Shown: positions 1 to 5,192 of the stretch, in pieces
Layout: each line of letters opens with the position of its first letter
How positions within the stretch are numbered: the first letter of the stretch is position 1
Assembly: GCA_946541285.1 (NCBI GenBank)
Contig: CAMNJG010000102.1
Location: forward strand, 1-5,792
DNA: 5,792 bases
Reading direction: 5' to 3'
Source of the DNA: an uncultured Clostridia bacterium
GTDB taxonomy: Bacteria > Bacillota > Clostridia > Peptostreptococcales > Anaerovoracaceae
Position numbers and translations under genes: made by a program
Notes under the pieces: generated by a model
Databases searched by the model: none
Seen by the model: the letters and a program-made list of their open reading frames with translations, nothing else
What the model was told of the DNA's origin: nothing

Positions 1-449
1 AAACCGGGGACAGTCCTTTCGTCATCCATACGATTGACTGCTGGCATGATGACAGACAGGGAGCACTGCGCGGCGCCAATAAAATCACCATTTTTGAAGC
101 GAACGGGACCAAGGTGGCCCACTTCGGTGATATCGGAGAAAGCCTCAGCAAGGAAACACTGGAATCCCTGAAGGGACTGGATGCCGCGCTGATTCCCGTG
201 GGCGGTTTCTATACCATCGACGGGCCACAGGCCTCCGAACTGATGAAAGCGATCGACCCGGTCATCACCGTTCCGATGCATTACCGCTGGGGAAATCATG
301 GATACAATGAAATCTCTGAAGTAACCGCCTTCACCGATCAGATTACAGACCGTCCTGTTATCCTCAGCGATGACAGCAGCCTCGAAATCGAAACTGGCAA
401 ACAGGAAAGAAGTGTTGTGATCCTGCGCTGTGAGGAAGCGACAGCATGA
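1..449 (+). CDS. Metallo-beta-lactamase-fold hydrolase (UlaG-like/Lactamase_B_3 type), 3' part only
   Basis: The gene enters from the left edge; the first complete codon is at 3 and 148 residues are visible before the TGA at 447-449. What is seen is the second half of an MBL fold: a His-Asp pair in CWHDD (visible residues 13-17) followed by an RGAN turn, the HFGDIG strand with its Asp (residue 43), an IPVGGFYTID loop (64-73), and a C-terminal PMHYRWG with the last metal-ligand type His (residue 93). This order fits the Lactamase_B_3 branch that includes the ascorbate-6-phosphate lactonase UlaG and many uncharacterised clostridial hydrolases. The first HxHxDH metal motif must lie upstream of the window. 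The substrate cannot be read from the sequence. A GTG at 114 could serve as an internal start but lies mid-domain, so I treat the gene as continuing to the edge. It is co-transcribed, and probably translationally coupled, with the flippase downstream. Confidence 0.85.
   Translation, partial: TGDSPFVIHTIDCWHDDRQGALRGANKITIFEANGTKVAHFGDIGESLSKETLESLKGLDAALIPVGGFYTIDGPQASELMKAIDPVITVPMHYRWGNHGYNEISEVTAFTDQITDRPVILSDDSSLEIETGKQERSVVILRCEEATA
432..449 (+). promoter_or_regulatory. Shine-Dalgarno inside the hydrolase gene and ATGA stop/start overlap
   Basis: GAGGAAG at 432-438 lies 7 nt before the ATG at 446. That ATG shares bases with the hydrolase stop TGA (447-449). The ribosome binding site is therefore inside the upstream coding region. 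This is the usual arrangement for translational coupling, and it fixes the flippase start. Confidence 0.85.
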
Positions 450-2065
450 GCGAGTCGCAGAAAAAGAGCCTGTTTGTGCAGGGAAGCATCCTCGCGCTGG
501 CAGGCATCATCACGAAAATCATCGGTTTTCTTTACAGAATCCCTATGGCCAACATCCTTGGCGATCAGGGCAACGGTATCTATTCCGTAGCATTCGGGAT
601 ATACAATATCGCGCTGACACTTTCTTCCTACAGCCTTCCGCAGGCTGTATCGAAGCTGATTTCTGAAAAAATCGCGCAGGAACAGTACAATAACAAACTG
701 CGTGTCTTTACCCGGACACTGATTTTCGCGCTTGTCGCGGGATCCCTGGCCTGTGCCCTTCTCTGGTTCGGGTCTGCCTTCCTGGAAGAACTGTATGCCA
801 GGGAAGGACTGTCCAGGCCGCTCCGTGTCCTGGCGCCTACCGCATTTGTCGTTGCCCTTCTCGGAGTATTCCGGGGATTTTTCCAGGGGCACGGGGACAT
901 GCGCCCGACTGCCGCGTCGCAGATATTTGAACAGATCATCAACGCAATTGTGAGTATCGCGGCTGCTTACGGCCTGTCACAGATCTATGCCGGAAGCGAC
1001 AGCGTCCATTCCTGGGCTGCGGCAGGCGGTACACTGGGCACCCTGTCCGGAGCCGCTACCGCGCTGGTTTTCTTTGTCATCCTGACGATCACCCGCTGGA
1101 ACACCCTCAGCAAAGGAAGTCTGGAGGACCACCACGCAAAAGACACCAGTGCCGTCATCTATAAAGCGGTGATCCTGACAGTCATTCCGATTATCCTGAG
1201 CCAGACCATCTATCAGATTGGAAATACCATCGATGACCTGATCTTTGGCAATATCATGAAGGCCAGTGGTGTCAGCGATGCTGTCACTGCGTCACAGCAG
1301 GGTGTATACCATACACAGTACATCCAGCTGGTGAATCTCCCGGTTGCCATCGCGACGGCAATGGCCGCGTCCACTCTTCCAGCGATCGCCGCTGCGTATA
1401 TCGTCGGGAAATATGAGGAAGCGAATTCCAAGATCAATACGGTCGTGAAATTCAATATGGCAATTGCCATTCCTTCGGCTGTCGGGCTGGCCGTCCTGGG
1501 TCTGCCTGTAGTAACGGTCCTGTTCCCGCGGCTGGTCGATTACCGTGAGATGTCCGCCATGCTGATGCTGACAGGATCGTCCGCTGTCGTATTTTACGCA
1601 CTTTCGACCATCACGATGTCGATCCTTCAGGGAAGCAGCCATATGCGGGTTCCGGTGATTCATTCTGCCATCTCGCTGGTGATCCATATTATCCTGATCA
1701 TCATTCTGCTGAAATGGACTTCTCTGGGAGTCTACGCCCTGATTATCGGCAATGTTTCCTTCCCGCTGATCGTCTGTGCCATGAACATGAGATCGATTTC
1801 GGTCATTCTGAAACAGCGGTGGGACTGGAAACGTACATTCTTTTTGCCGGCGCTGGCGGCAGCTGTCATGGGCGTGGCCGCCTGGTGTCTCTACCACCTG
1901 CTGCACCGGGTTCTTGGGGGGAATGTCGTCCTCCCACTGGGGATCTCCATTATCGCCGCGATCCTCATCTACGGCTGGCTGATTCTCCGGCTGCGCTGTT
2001 TTACAAAAGAAGAACTGCTGCAGTTCCCGATGGGCGGCAGGATCGTCCGCCTGGCCCGTATGTAG
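446..2065 (+). CDS. Polytopic lipid-linked oligosaccharide/lipid II flippase, SpoVB/YtgP (MurJ-like) family of the MOP/MATE superfamily
   Basis: This is a 539-residue integral membrane protein with about 14 hydrophobic segments, roughly at residues 10-30, 43-63, 88-112, 128-145, 162-178, 190-212, 240-258, 295-315, 337-360, 372-392, 404-422, 428-446, 466-485 and 494-513. The N-terminus (GFLYRIPMANILGDQGNGIYS, split here by helix 1 and the first loop) carries the conserved Arg31 and Asp40 region typical of SpoVB/YtgP proteins. GVFRGFFQGHGDMRPTA around 140-156 is the second family signature. The length matches the family norm of about 520-550. Relatives flip undecaprenyl-linked cell wall precursors: YtgP of Bacillus acts as a MurJ lipid II flippase, and SpoVB acts during sporulation. 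Which role applies here cannot be decided from sequence, and a general polysaccharide exporter is also possible. The start is fixed by the ATGA overlap and the SD. An intrinsic terminator follows within 40 nt. Confidence 0.9.
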   Translation: MSESQKKSLFVQGSILALAGIITKIIGFLYRIPMANILGDQGNGIYSVAFGIYNIALTLSSYSLPQAVSKLISEKIAQEQYNNKLRVFTRTLIFALVAGSLACALLWFGSAFLEELYAREGLSRPLRVLAPTAFVVALLGVFRGFFQGHGDMRPTAASQIFEQIINAIVSIAAAYGLSQIYAGSDSVHSWAAAGGTLGTLSGAATALVFFVILTITRWNTLSKGSLEDHHAKDTSAVIYKAVILTVIPIILSQTIYQIGNTIDDLIFGNIMKASGVSDAVTASQQGVYHTQYIQLVNLPVAIATAMAASTLPAIAAAYIVGKYEEANSKINTVVKFNMAIAIPSAVGLAVLGLPVVTVLFPRLVDYREMSAMLMLTGSSAVVFYALSTITMSILQGSSHMRVPVIHSAISLVIHIILIIILLKWTSLGVYALIIGNVSFPLIVCAMNMRSISVILKQRWDWKRTFFLPALAAAVMGVAAWCLYHLLHRVLGGNVVLPLGISIIAAILIYGWLILRLRCFTKEELLQFPMGGRIVRLARM

Positions 2066-2100
2066 GAAAAATCCCAGATACACAGAATATCACCGTTTCT

Positions 2101-2137
2101 TCCCGCTTCAGGAACATACATTCCGGAGCGGGATTTT
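2101..2137 (+). terminator. Intrinsic terminator of the hydrolase-flippase operon
   Basis: TCCCGCTTC (2101-2109) pairs with GGAGCGGGA (2125-2133) through 9 pairs including one G-T. Inside it, GGAA (2111-2114) pairs with TTCC (2121-2124) around a 6-nt loop, leaving one bulged A. TTTT (2134-2137) follows. It lies 35 nt after the flippase stop and in its sense direction. The T-tract is short, so efficiency may be moderate. Confidence 0.75.
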
Positions 2138-2143
2138 CATACG

Positions 2144-2175
2144 AAAAAAAGAGCCGCTGCAAATGCAGCGGCTCT
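2144..2175 (-). terminator. Intrinsic terminator of the acyl-CoA dehydrogenase gene
   Basis: Read on the - strand, AGAGCCGCTGC (2175-2165) and GCAGCGGCTCT (2160-2150) form a perfect 11-bp stem with a 4-nt ATTT loop, followed directly by a T run (complement of the seven As at 2144-2150, the last of which is in the stem). It starts 46 nt after the dehydrogenase stop. This is the strongest terminator in the window. On the + strand it has no T-tract, so its action should be on - strand transcripts. Confidence 0.92.
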
Positions 2176-2221
2176 GGCTGTGTCATGATGGACACAGGAT
2201 AATCGATTGTAAAGACCAGAA

Positions 2222-3757
2222 TTAGTGTCTTCTTGGATCCTTGTCGATATGTTCTTTCCAGTACTGATAGTATTCGTTTGGATGAGCCTTGGAGAGACCA
2301 GCATAAGAAGCTCTTGCCATATCAGGCTTACCAGTCTTCTTATTAACGTGAGCTACAGCCAGACCATCAGCAACGAGACCTTCGATCGCAGCAACAACTG
2401 CATCAGCGTCAGCGTCGATGTAATCCTGGATATCAGCGATTGTCATATCGAGACCCTGGTTAACTCTGTAGTTTTCAGCCAGTACGTCGAGGAGAGTATC
2501 AGCGGAGAGAGCTTCTTTCTTCTCAACTGGAGTGTAAACTGGAACAGGAGCTCCGCAAACCGGATCGATCTCTCTGCGGATCCACTGGATGTCTTCCGGC
2601 ATCTGCTTGAAGATCTGCTTGTAGAGAGTCATTTCGCAAGCTTCTACTGTACCACCTGCGATGTGCTCAGTCTTCGCAACTTCGAACAGGTTCTTGATTG
2701 GGTAGAAGTCATTGATACCGTCGCCGCCCATAACCTGAGTAGCTTCCATAGCGGATTCGAGAGCCATTGCTGCGGAAACTGCCTTCAGTACGGATGCGTC
2801 GATGATGATGTTTTCTTCGAGATCCCACTTCTTAGCTGTTACATATACAGAGTCTCTGAGCAGGAGCAGTCTTTCCATGATATGAGCGATCTTATCCTGG
2901 TTAGGCTTCTGGTCGAGAGTCGGTCTGCCGAACTGGATTCTTCTTTCGGAATAAGGAATGATGTAGTTCAGCATTGCTCTGTGCCAGCCGATTGTAGTAG
3001 CGGAGATGTTGGTTCTTTCGAAGTTCAGACCATTCATCATGATCTTGAAGCCCTGACCTTCTTCACCGATACGATCCGCTTCGTCGATTTCTACGTTATC
3101 GAAGATGAGGGAACCGTTCTGTACGTTTTCGAACGCGAGGATTTCGTTGATCTTTTCAGTTGTGATACCGGAAACTTCGCTTCTCTTTACGATGAACGCA
3201 GTGAGGTGCTTATGCTTCTTGATCATTTCAGGATCGTTGGAAGTACGTGCATAGATGAAGAATCTGTCTGCAACACCTGCGCCTACGATAAATCTCTTAC
3301 GTCCATTCAGGATGTACTTGCTGCCCTGCTTTTCTGCAGTCAGAGCAACACCGGCAGCGTCTGTACCAGCGGAAACTTCCGTGATAACTACAGCGCCTGT
3401 TTCACCAGCAGCGATGCCCGGGAGGAACTTTTTCTTCTGAGCTTCGTTACCTTCTTCGATGATCTGACGGAGACCGCCGTTCATGTTACCAACGAGTACA
3501 CGGCCTAAACCTGGTGAAATGAAGTGAGCCTGTTCAGCGAGCATGCAGGAACCGGTGCAGCCGAGACCAAGTCCGCCATACTCTTTGTCGATTGCAGCGC
3601 CGAGATAACCTTTTTCACCGATCTTCTCAAAGAGTTCGAACGGGAATTCTCTTGTATAACGAGTGCGGTATTCTTCCGGTGCAATTGATTTAAAGAAATC
3701 ACCTAATTCATTGTAAAAATCGATCTGTTCCTGTGTCCACCACCAGAATGGTTTCAT
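2222..3757 (-). CDS. Acyl-CoA dehydrogenase family protein with an extra C-terminal domain
   Basis: This is a flavoenzyme of 511 residues, about 120-130 longer than a standard acyl-CoA dehydrogenase of about 380. Family marks: N-terminal helical domain with YGGLGLG (60-66); the FAD/substrate segment VITEVSAGTDAAG (124-136); GRKRFIVGA before the beta-domain (152-160); RRIQFGRP (272-279) and Gln287 of the dimer FAD contacts; QVMGGDGI (341-348). The usual IYEGT catalytic glutamate is IAGGT here (Gly368). NFER (Glu247) occupies the place used as base by long-chain and isovaleryl-CoA dehydrogenases. Residues of about 385-511 are an added region with a winged-helix-like end. The start at 3757 is chosen because AAAGGAG lies 9 nt upstream; in-frame ATGs at 3796 and 3787 have no SD and sit at or in a leader hairpin. 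Codon use is biased (mostly AGA for Arg, CCA for Pro), unlike its neighbours, which suggests high expression. The acyl substrate is unknown. Its electron partner would be ETF, whose genes are not in the window. Confidence 0.92.
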   Translation of the reverse strand: MKPFWWWTQEQIDFYNELGDFFKSIAPEEYRTRYTREFPFELFEKIGEKGYLGAAIDKEYGGLGLGCTGSCMLAEQAHFISPGLGRVLVGNMNGGLRQIIEEGNEAQKKKFLPGIAAGETGAVVITEVSAGTDAAGVALTAEKQGSKYILNGRKRFIVGAGVADRFFIYARTSNDPEMIKKHKHLTAFIVKRSEVSGITTEKINEILAFENVQNGSLIFDNVEIDEADRIGEEGQGFKIMMNGLNFERTNISATTIGWHRAMLNYIIPYSERRIQFGRPTLDQKPNQDKIAHIMERLLLLRDSVYVTAKKWDLEENIIIDASVLKAVSAAMALESAMEATQVMGGDGINDFYPIKNLFEVAKTEHIAGGTVEACEMTLYKQIFKQMPEDIQWIRREIDPVCGAPVPVYTPVEKKEALSADTLLDVLAENYRVNQGLDMTIADIQDYIDADADAVVAAIEGLVADGLAVAHVNKKTGKPDMARASYAGLSKAHPNEYYQYWKEHIDKDPRRH

Positions 3758-3766
3758 AATAATAGA

Positions 3767-3773
3767 CTCCTTT
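3767..3773 (-). promoter_or_regulatory. Strong Shine-Dalgarno of the acyl-CoA dehydrogenase
   Basis: AAAGGAG on the - strand, 9 nt before the ATG at 3757. It decides the start against two upstream in-frame ATGs. It begins immediately after the second leader hairpin (3774-3792). Confidence 0.9.
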
Positions 3774-3792
3774 CTTATATGTCGCATATAAG
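3774..3792 (-). promoter_or_regulatory. Leader stem-loop abutting the Shine-Dalgarno
   Basis: On the - strand CTTATATG, loop CGA, CATATAAG: a perfect 8-bp inverted repeat with a 3-nt loop whose 3' arm touches the AAAGGAG. The stem is AU-rich and would melt easily. It may hold the SD in an exposed position or modulate access to it. The repeat is seen directly; the function is inference. Confidence 0.6.
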
Positions 3793-3802
3793 CCATTAAT
3801 TT

Positions 3803-3843
3803 TTAGACAGGCTGTTCCGGAACCGGAACAGTACTTTGTCTAA
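3803..3843 (-). promoter_or_regulatory. Large nested stem-loop at the 5' end of the dehydrogenase mRNA
   Basis: The inner arms CTGTTCCGG (3812-3820) and CCGGAACAG (3823-3831) are a perfect 9-bp inverted repeat around 2 nt. The outer arms TTAGACA (3803-3809) and TGTCTAA (3837-3843) add 7 more pairs, separated from the inner stem by an asymmetric 2/5-nt internal loop. The predicted transcript begins a few bases upstream (near 3847), so the hairpin would cap the mRNA 5' end. A stabilising role is the simplest reading. As DNA, the inner palindrome could equally be an operator just downstream of the promoter. Confidence 0.65.
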
Positions 3844-3853
3844 CAACAATTGC

Positions 3854-3882
3854 ATGATAGCACATTTGTTTTCGAGTGTCAA
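3854..3882 (-). promoter_or_regulatory. Sigma-A type promoter of the acyl-CoA dehydrogenase
   Basis: On the - strand a perfect -35 TTGACA (3882-3877), a 17-nt spacer and a -10 TATCAT (3859-3854, 5 of 6 consensus bases). The expected transcription start is near 3847, giving a leader of about 90 nt. An AT-rich stretch upstream (about 3905-3965) could act as an UP element. This makes the gene independent of the phosphorylase upstream. Confidence 0.85.
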
Positions 3883-3892
3883 TTATATGTAC

Positions 3893-3902
3893 AGTGATCA
3901 CT
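3893..3902. promoter_or_regulatory. 10-bp perfect palindrome upstream of the dehydrogenase -35
   Basis: AGTGATCACT is a perfect palindrome ending 10 bp upstream of the TTGACA box, a position where an activator or repressor could bind. Short palindromes of this size do occur by chance, and I recognise no known operator in it. Confidence 0.3.
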
Positions 3903-4032
3903 CAAGCTTTTTCCGGAATTTTATACAGATTTCGATTTTTTTAACGAAAACGTAAATAAAATTTTCTCCAGTCATATACCAAAGTATGCAAATGTTGTTC
4001 CCAATCGTTTCTGTTTCCTGACTGCGTCTGTT

Positions 4033-4812
4033 TCACTCTTCGTATAAAGAAATATCCGCTGCCAGTTCCAGAGCAAGCTGCGCGATTTTCTTTTTTCTGG
4101 ATTTCTTTCTCTGAGAAGAAAGACTGCGGGGTTCCCAGGTATCCGCGTCGAGATTATCGGCGGCATAAAAAAACTGAAACAGTTCTTTCTCCCGGAACTG
4201 CGACACTGCCGCCAGCGCGGAGCATTCCATATCGACACAGATACAGCCCTGCTGCCGGCGTCTTGCTGCTTTCGCGCGGGTTTCCCGGTAAATCGCGTCT
4301 GTTGTCCAGACTTTCCCGGAGGTATGAGGGATCCCGCTCTGCTCCAGAAGTGATATGAACCTGTCCCTGTATTTCTGTGTCAGTACGATCTCATCCGATG
4401 GAGGCGCATAATGATAGCTGGTTCCTTCATCGCGTATGGCACTGTCCGGGATGATCACGGAACCATCCGGAATGTTCCGGTCCAGAACCCCACAGGTTCC
4501 AAAAAGGACGACTTTTCCGATGCCCATGGCGTAGATATCTTCCAGAACAGCAGCGCACGCGGGCGCACCGACAGGGGAACGGAAAACAGCCAGTTTTTTT
4601 CCTTTATATATACTGAAATAAACCGGGCTGCCTATTCCTGAAGTATATGTTGCCGGCCGGCCGTCACCGCCACAGATTTCGACAAGCAATGTATGAAGCA
4701 TTCCCTGTGTAAAGCAACTGACGGCTGTATCAGGAAACGGTCCATCAGGCAGAAATCCCTTTGGCGGTTCTACAATGGCGGTTCGATCCGGATCAAACTC
4801 TTCCAGAATCAT
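4033..4812 (-). CDS. Nucleoside phosphorylase (PNP/UDP phosphorylase superfamily)
   Basis: This is a 259-residue cytosolic enzyme expected to cleave a nucleoside with phosphate to a free base and a pentose 1-phosphate. Visible family marks: FRSPVGAPACAAVLEDI (77-93), the phosphate-site strand and following helix; KVVLFGTCGVL (100-110), equivalent to the GT(C/T)G turn; GSVIIPDSAIRDEGTSYHY (117-135), the base-pocket region; TTDAIYRE (170-177); VDMECSAL (193-200), where Met195-Glu196 match the ribose-binding Met-Glu pair; FFYAADNLD (214-222) near the base. The length fits the 230-260 residue NP-I class. It resembles uridine phosphorylase-like proteins overall, but Asp219 could sit where purine phosphorylases keep their base-contacting Asp, so purine or pyrimidine preference stays open. 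A basic run (KKSRKKK, 236-242) precedes the last helix. The start at 4812 is supported by AAAGGAA 8 nt upstream. No neighbour points to a nucleoside operon. No clear terminator follows. Confidence 0.88.
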   Translation of the reverse strand: MILEEFDPDRTAIVEPPKGFLPDGPFPDTAVSCFTQGMLHTLLVEICGGDGRPATYTSGIGSPVYFSIYKGKKLAVFRSPVGAPACAAVLEDIYAMGIGKVVLFGTCGVLDRNIPDGSVIIPDSAIRDEGTSYHYAPPSDEIVLTQKYRDRFISLLEQSGIPHTSGKVWTTDAIYRETRAKAARRRQQGCICVDMECSALAAVSQFREKELFQFFYAADNLDADTWEPRSLSSQRKKSRKKKIAQLALELAADISLYEE

Positions 4813-4820
4813 AAATCAAG

Positions 4821-4827
4821 TTCCTTT
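4821..4827 (-). promoter_or_regulatory. Shine-Dalgarno of the nucleoside phosphorylase
   Basis: AAAGGAA on the - strand, 8 nt before the ATG at 4812. The 3' end of the palindrome described at 4830-4857 is only 2 nt away, so a protein or hairpin there could affect translation as well as transcription. Confidence 0.8.
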
Positions 4828-4829
4828 CC

Positions 4830-4857
4830 AAAGTAGTTAGCGCGAACTTACTACTTT
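4830..4857. promoter_or_regulatory. Long imperfect palindrome, candidate operator for the phosphorylase
   Basis: AAAGTAGT (4830-4837) and ACTACTTT (4850-4857) are perfect 8-bp inverted arms. After one T/T mismatch the pairing continues with AG/CT, leaving a 6-bp centre CGCGAA, so 10 of 11 arm positions match. On the - strand a TATAAA (4866-4861) lies 3 bp upstream, so a start site would fall inside the palindrome, where a repressor would block it. I found no good -35 for that box. An mRNA hairpin is the alternative reading. The binding protein is unknown. Confidence 0.5.
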
Positions 4858-4989
4858 TATTTTATAACCAGTTCCCGACAGAATAAAACATTTTTTTCTG
4901 AATATTTTTCAGGACCTGCAGTTCCGTATCCGGCAACTGAAACAAATACGCTGCCCGGAATGAAGTCCCGGATTGCTCCGCACACCATT

Positions 4990-5037
4990 TTGAGCAGAGA
5001 CTAATTATCCGAAATACTGGCACTTACTGGGCAGTAA
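4990..5037 (+). promoter_or_regulatory. Weak candidate promoter with a dyad over the start site, upstream of the peroxidase
   Basis: TTGAGC (4990-4995) and AATACT (5013-5018) are spaced by 17 nt and each match 4 of 6 consensus bases. The perfect dyad TTACTG-GG-CAGTAA (5024-5037) follows and would cover the start point, as a repressor site would. TACTGG also occurs as a direct repeat at 5015 and 5025. This would leave a leader of about 165 nt. The boxes are weak and other placements are possible. Confidence 0.3.
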
Positions 5038-5154
5038 CCATTTTCATGATTTTTTTCGACAAACGCGTGATTTTCCAGAAAAATTGTTTCATATCCGGCA
5101 GATGGGTAAATATATATATCAGCAAATTCCTGAATTGTTTACCAATCACTGACA

Positions 5155-5184
5155 GGCTCCGGACCAACCGGGAGCCGGAAAGGA
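5155..5184 (+). promoter_or_regulatory. GC-rich leader hairpin next to the peroxidase Shine-Dalgarno
   Basis: GGCTCC (5155-5160) pairs with GGAGCC (5171-5176) and, past one bulged G, GG (5161-5162) pairs with CC (5168-5169) around a 5-nt loop. Two bases later comes the SD AAAGGA (5179-5184), 8 nt before the ATG at 5193. A competing pairing TCCGG (5158-5162) with CCGGA (5175-5179) would reach the first base of the SD. The pairing is seen directly; a regulatory role is inference. Confidence 0.5.
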
Positions 5185-5192
5185 AGATACTT

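Larger units (their letters stand above)
4813..5192. other. Divergent intergenic region between phosphorylase and glutathione peroxidase
   Basis: These 380 bp hold no convincing gene. At the left end are the phosphorylase SD and palindrome. The middle (4885-5010) is AT-rich with runs of T, plus a short CTGAA/TTCAG dyad at 4898-4912 without terminator form. The right half holds a perfect dyad at 5024-5037 and, next to the peroxidase, a GC-rich hairpin at 5155-5176. AATTGTTT occurs twice (about 5082 and 5132). An in-frame extension of the peroxidase back to 5046 reads as non-conserved sequence and is not accepted as coding. Confidence 0.6.

Noticed and set aside
1292..2083. 263-codon open frame on the - strand opposite the flippase
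   Set aside because: The translation is rich in Gln, Arg, His and Asp with no recognisable domain, and it overlaps a clear membrane protein; the other long - strand frame at 338-892 is rejected for the same reason.
2225..3508. 427-codon open frame on the + strand opposite the acyl-CoA dehydrogenase
   Set aside because: It is an antisense shadow of a strongly codon-biased gene: the composition is odd (rich in Ser, Cys, Asp, Val), there is no family resemblance, and the opposite frame has full acyl-CoA dehydrogenase motifs.
3758..3796. Upstream in-frame starts for the dehydrogenase at 3796 and 3787
   Set aside because: Neither has a Shine-Dalgarno, both lie in or beside a leader hairpin, and the ATG at 3757 has AAAGGAG at ideal spacing.
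3803..3902. Known operators (Rex, FapR, FNR, PerR) in the dehydrogenase promoter region
   Set aside because: I compared the palindromes with the consensus sites as I know them, and none matches well enough to name a regulator.
3969..4024. Possible terminator after the phosphorylase (CAGTCA/TGACTG arms)
   Set aside because: Only 6 bp of stem across a loop of about 44 nt; too weak to call even though an AT-rich stretch follows.
5046..5192. 49-residue N-terminal extension of the peroxidase
   Set aside because: There is no SD before 5046, the sequence is unlike a signal peptide, and the SD at 5179-5184 with the standard family N-terminus marks 5193 as the start.
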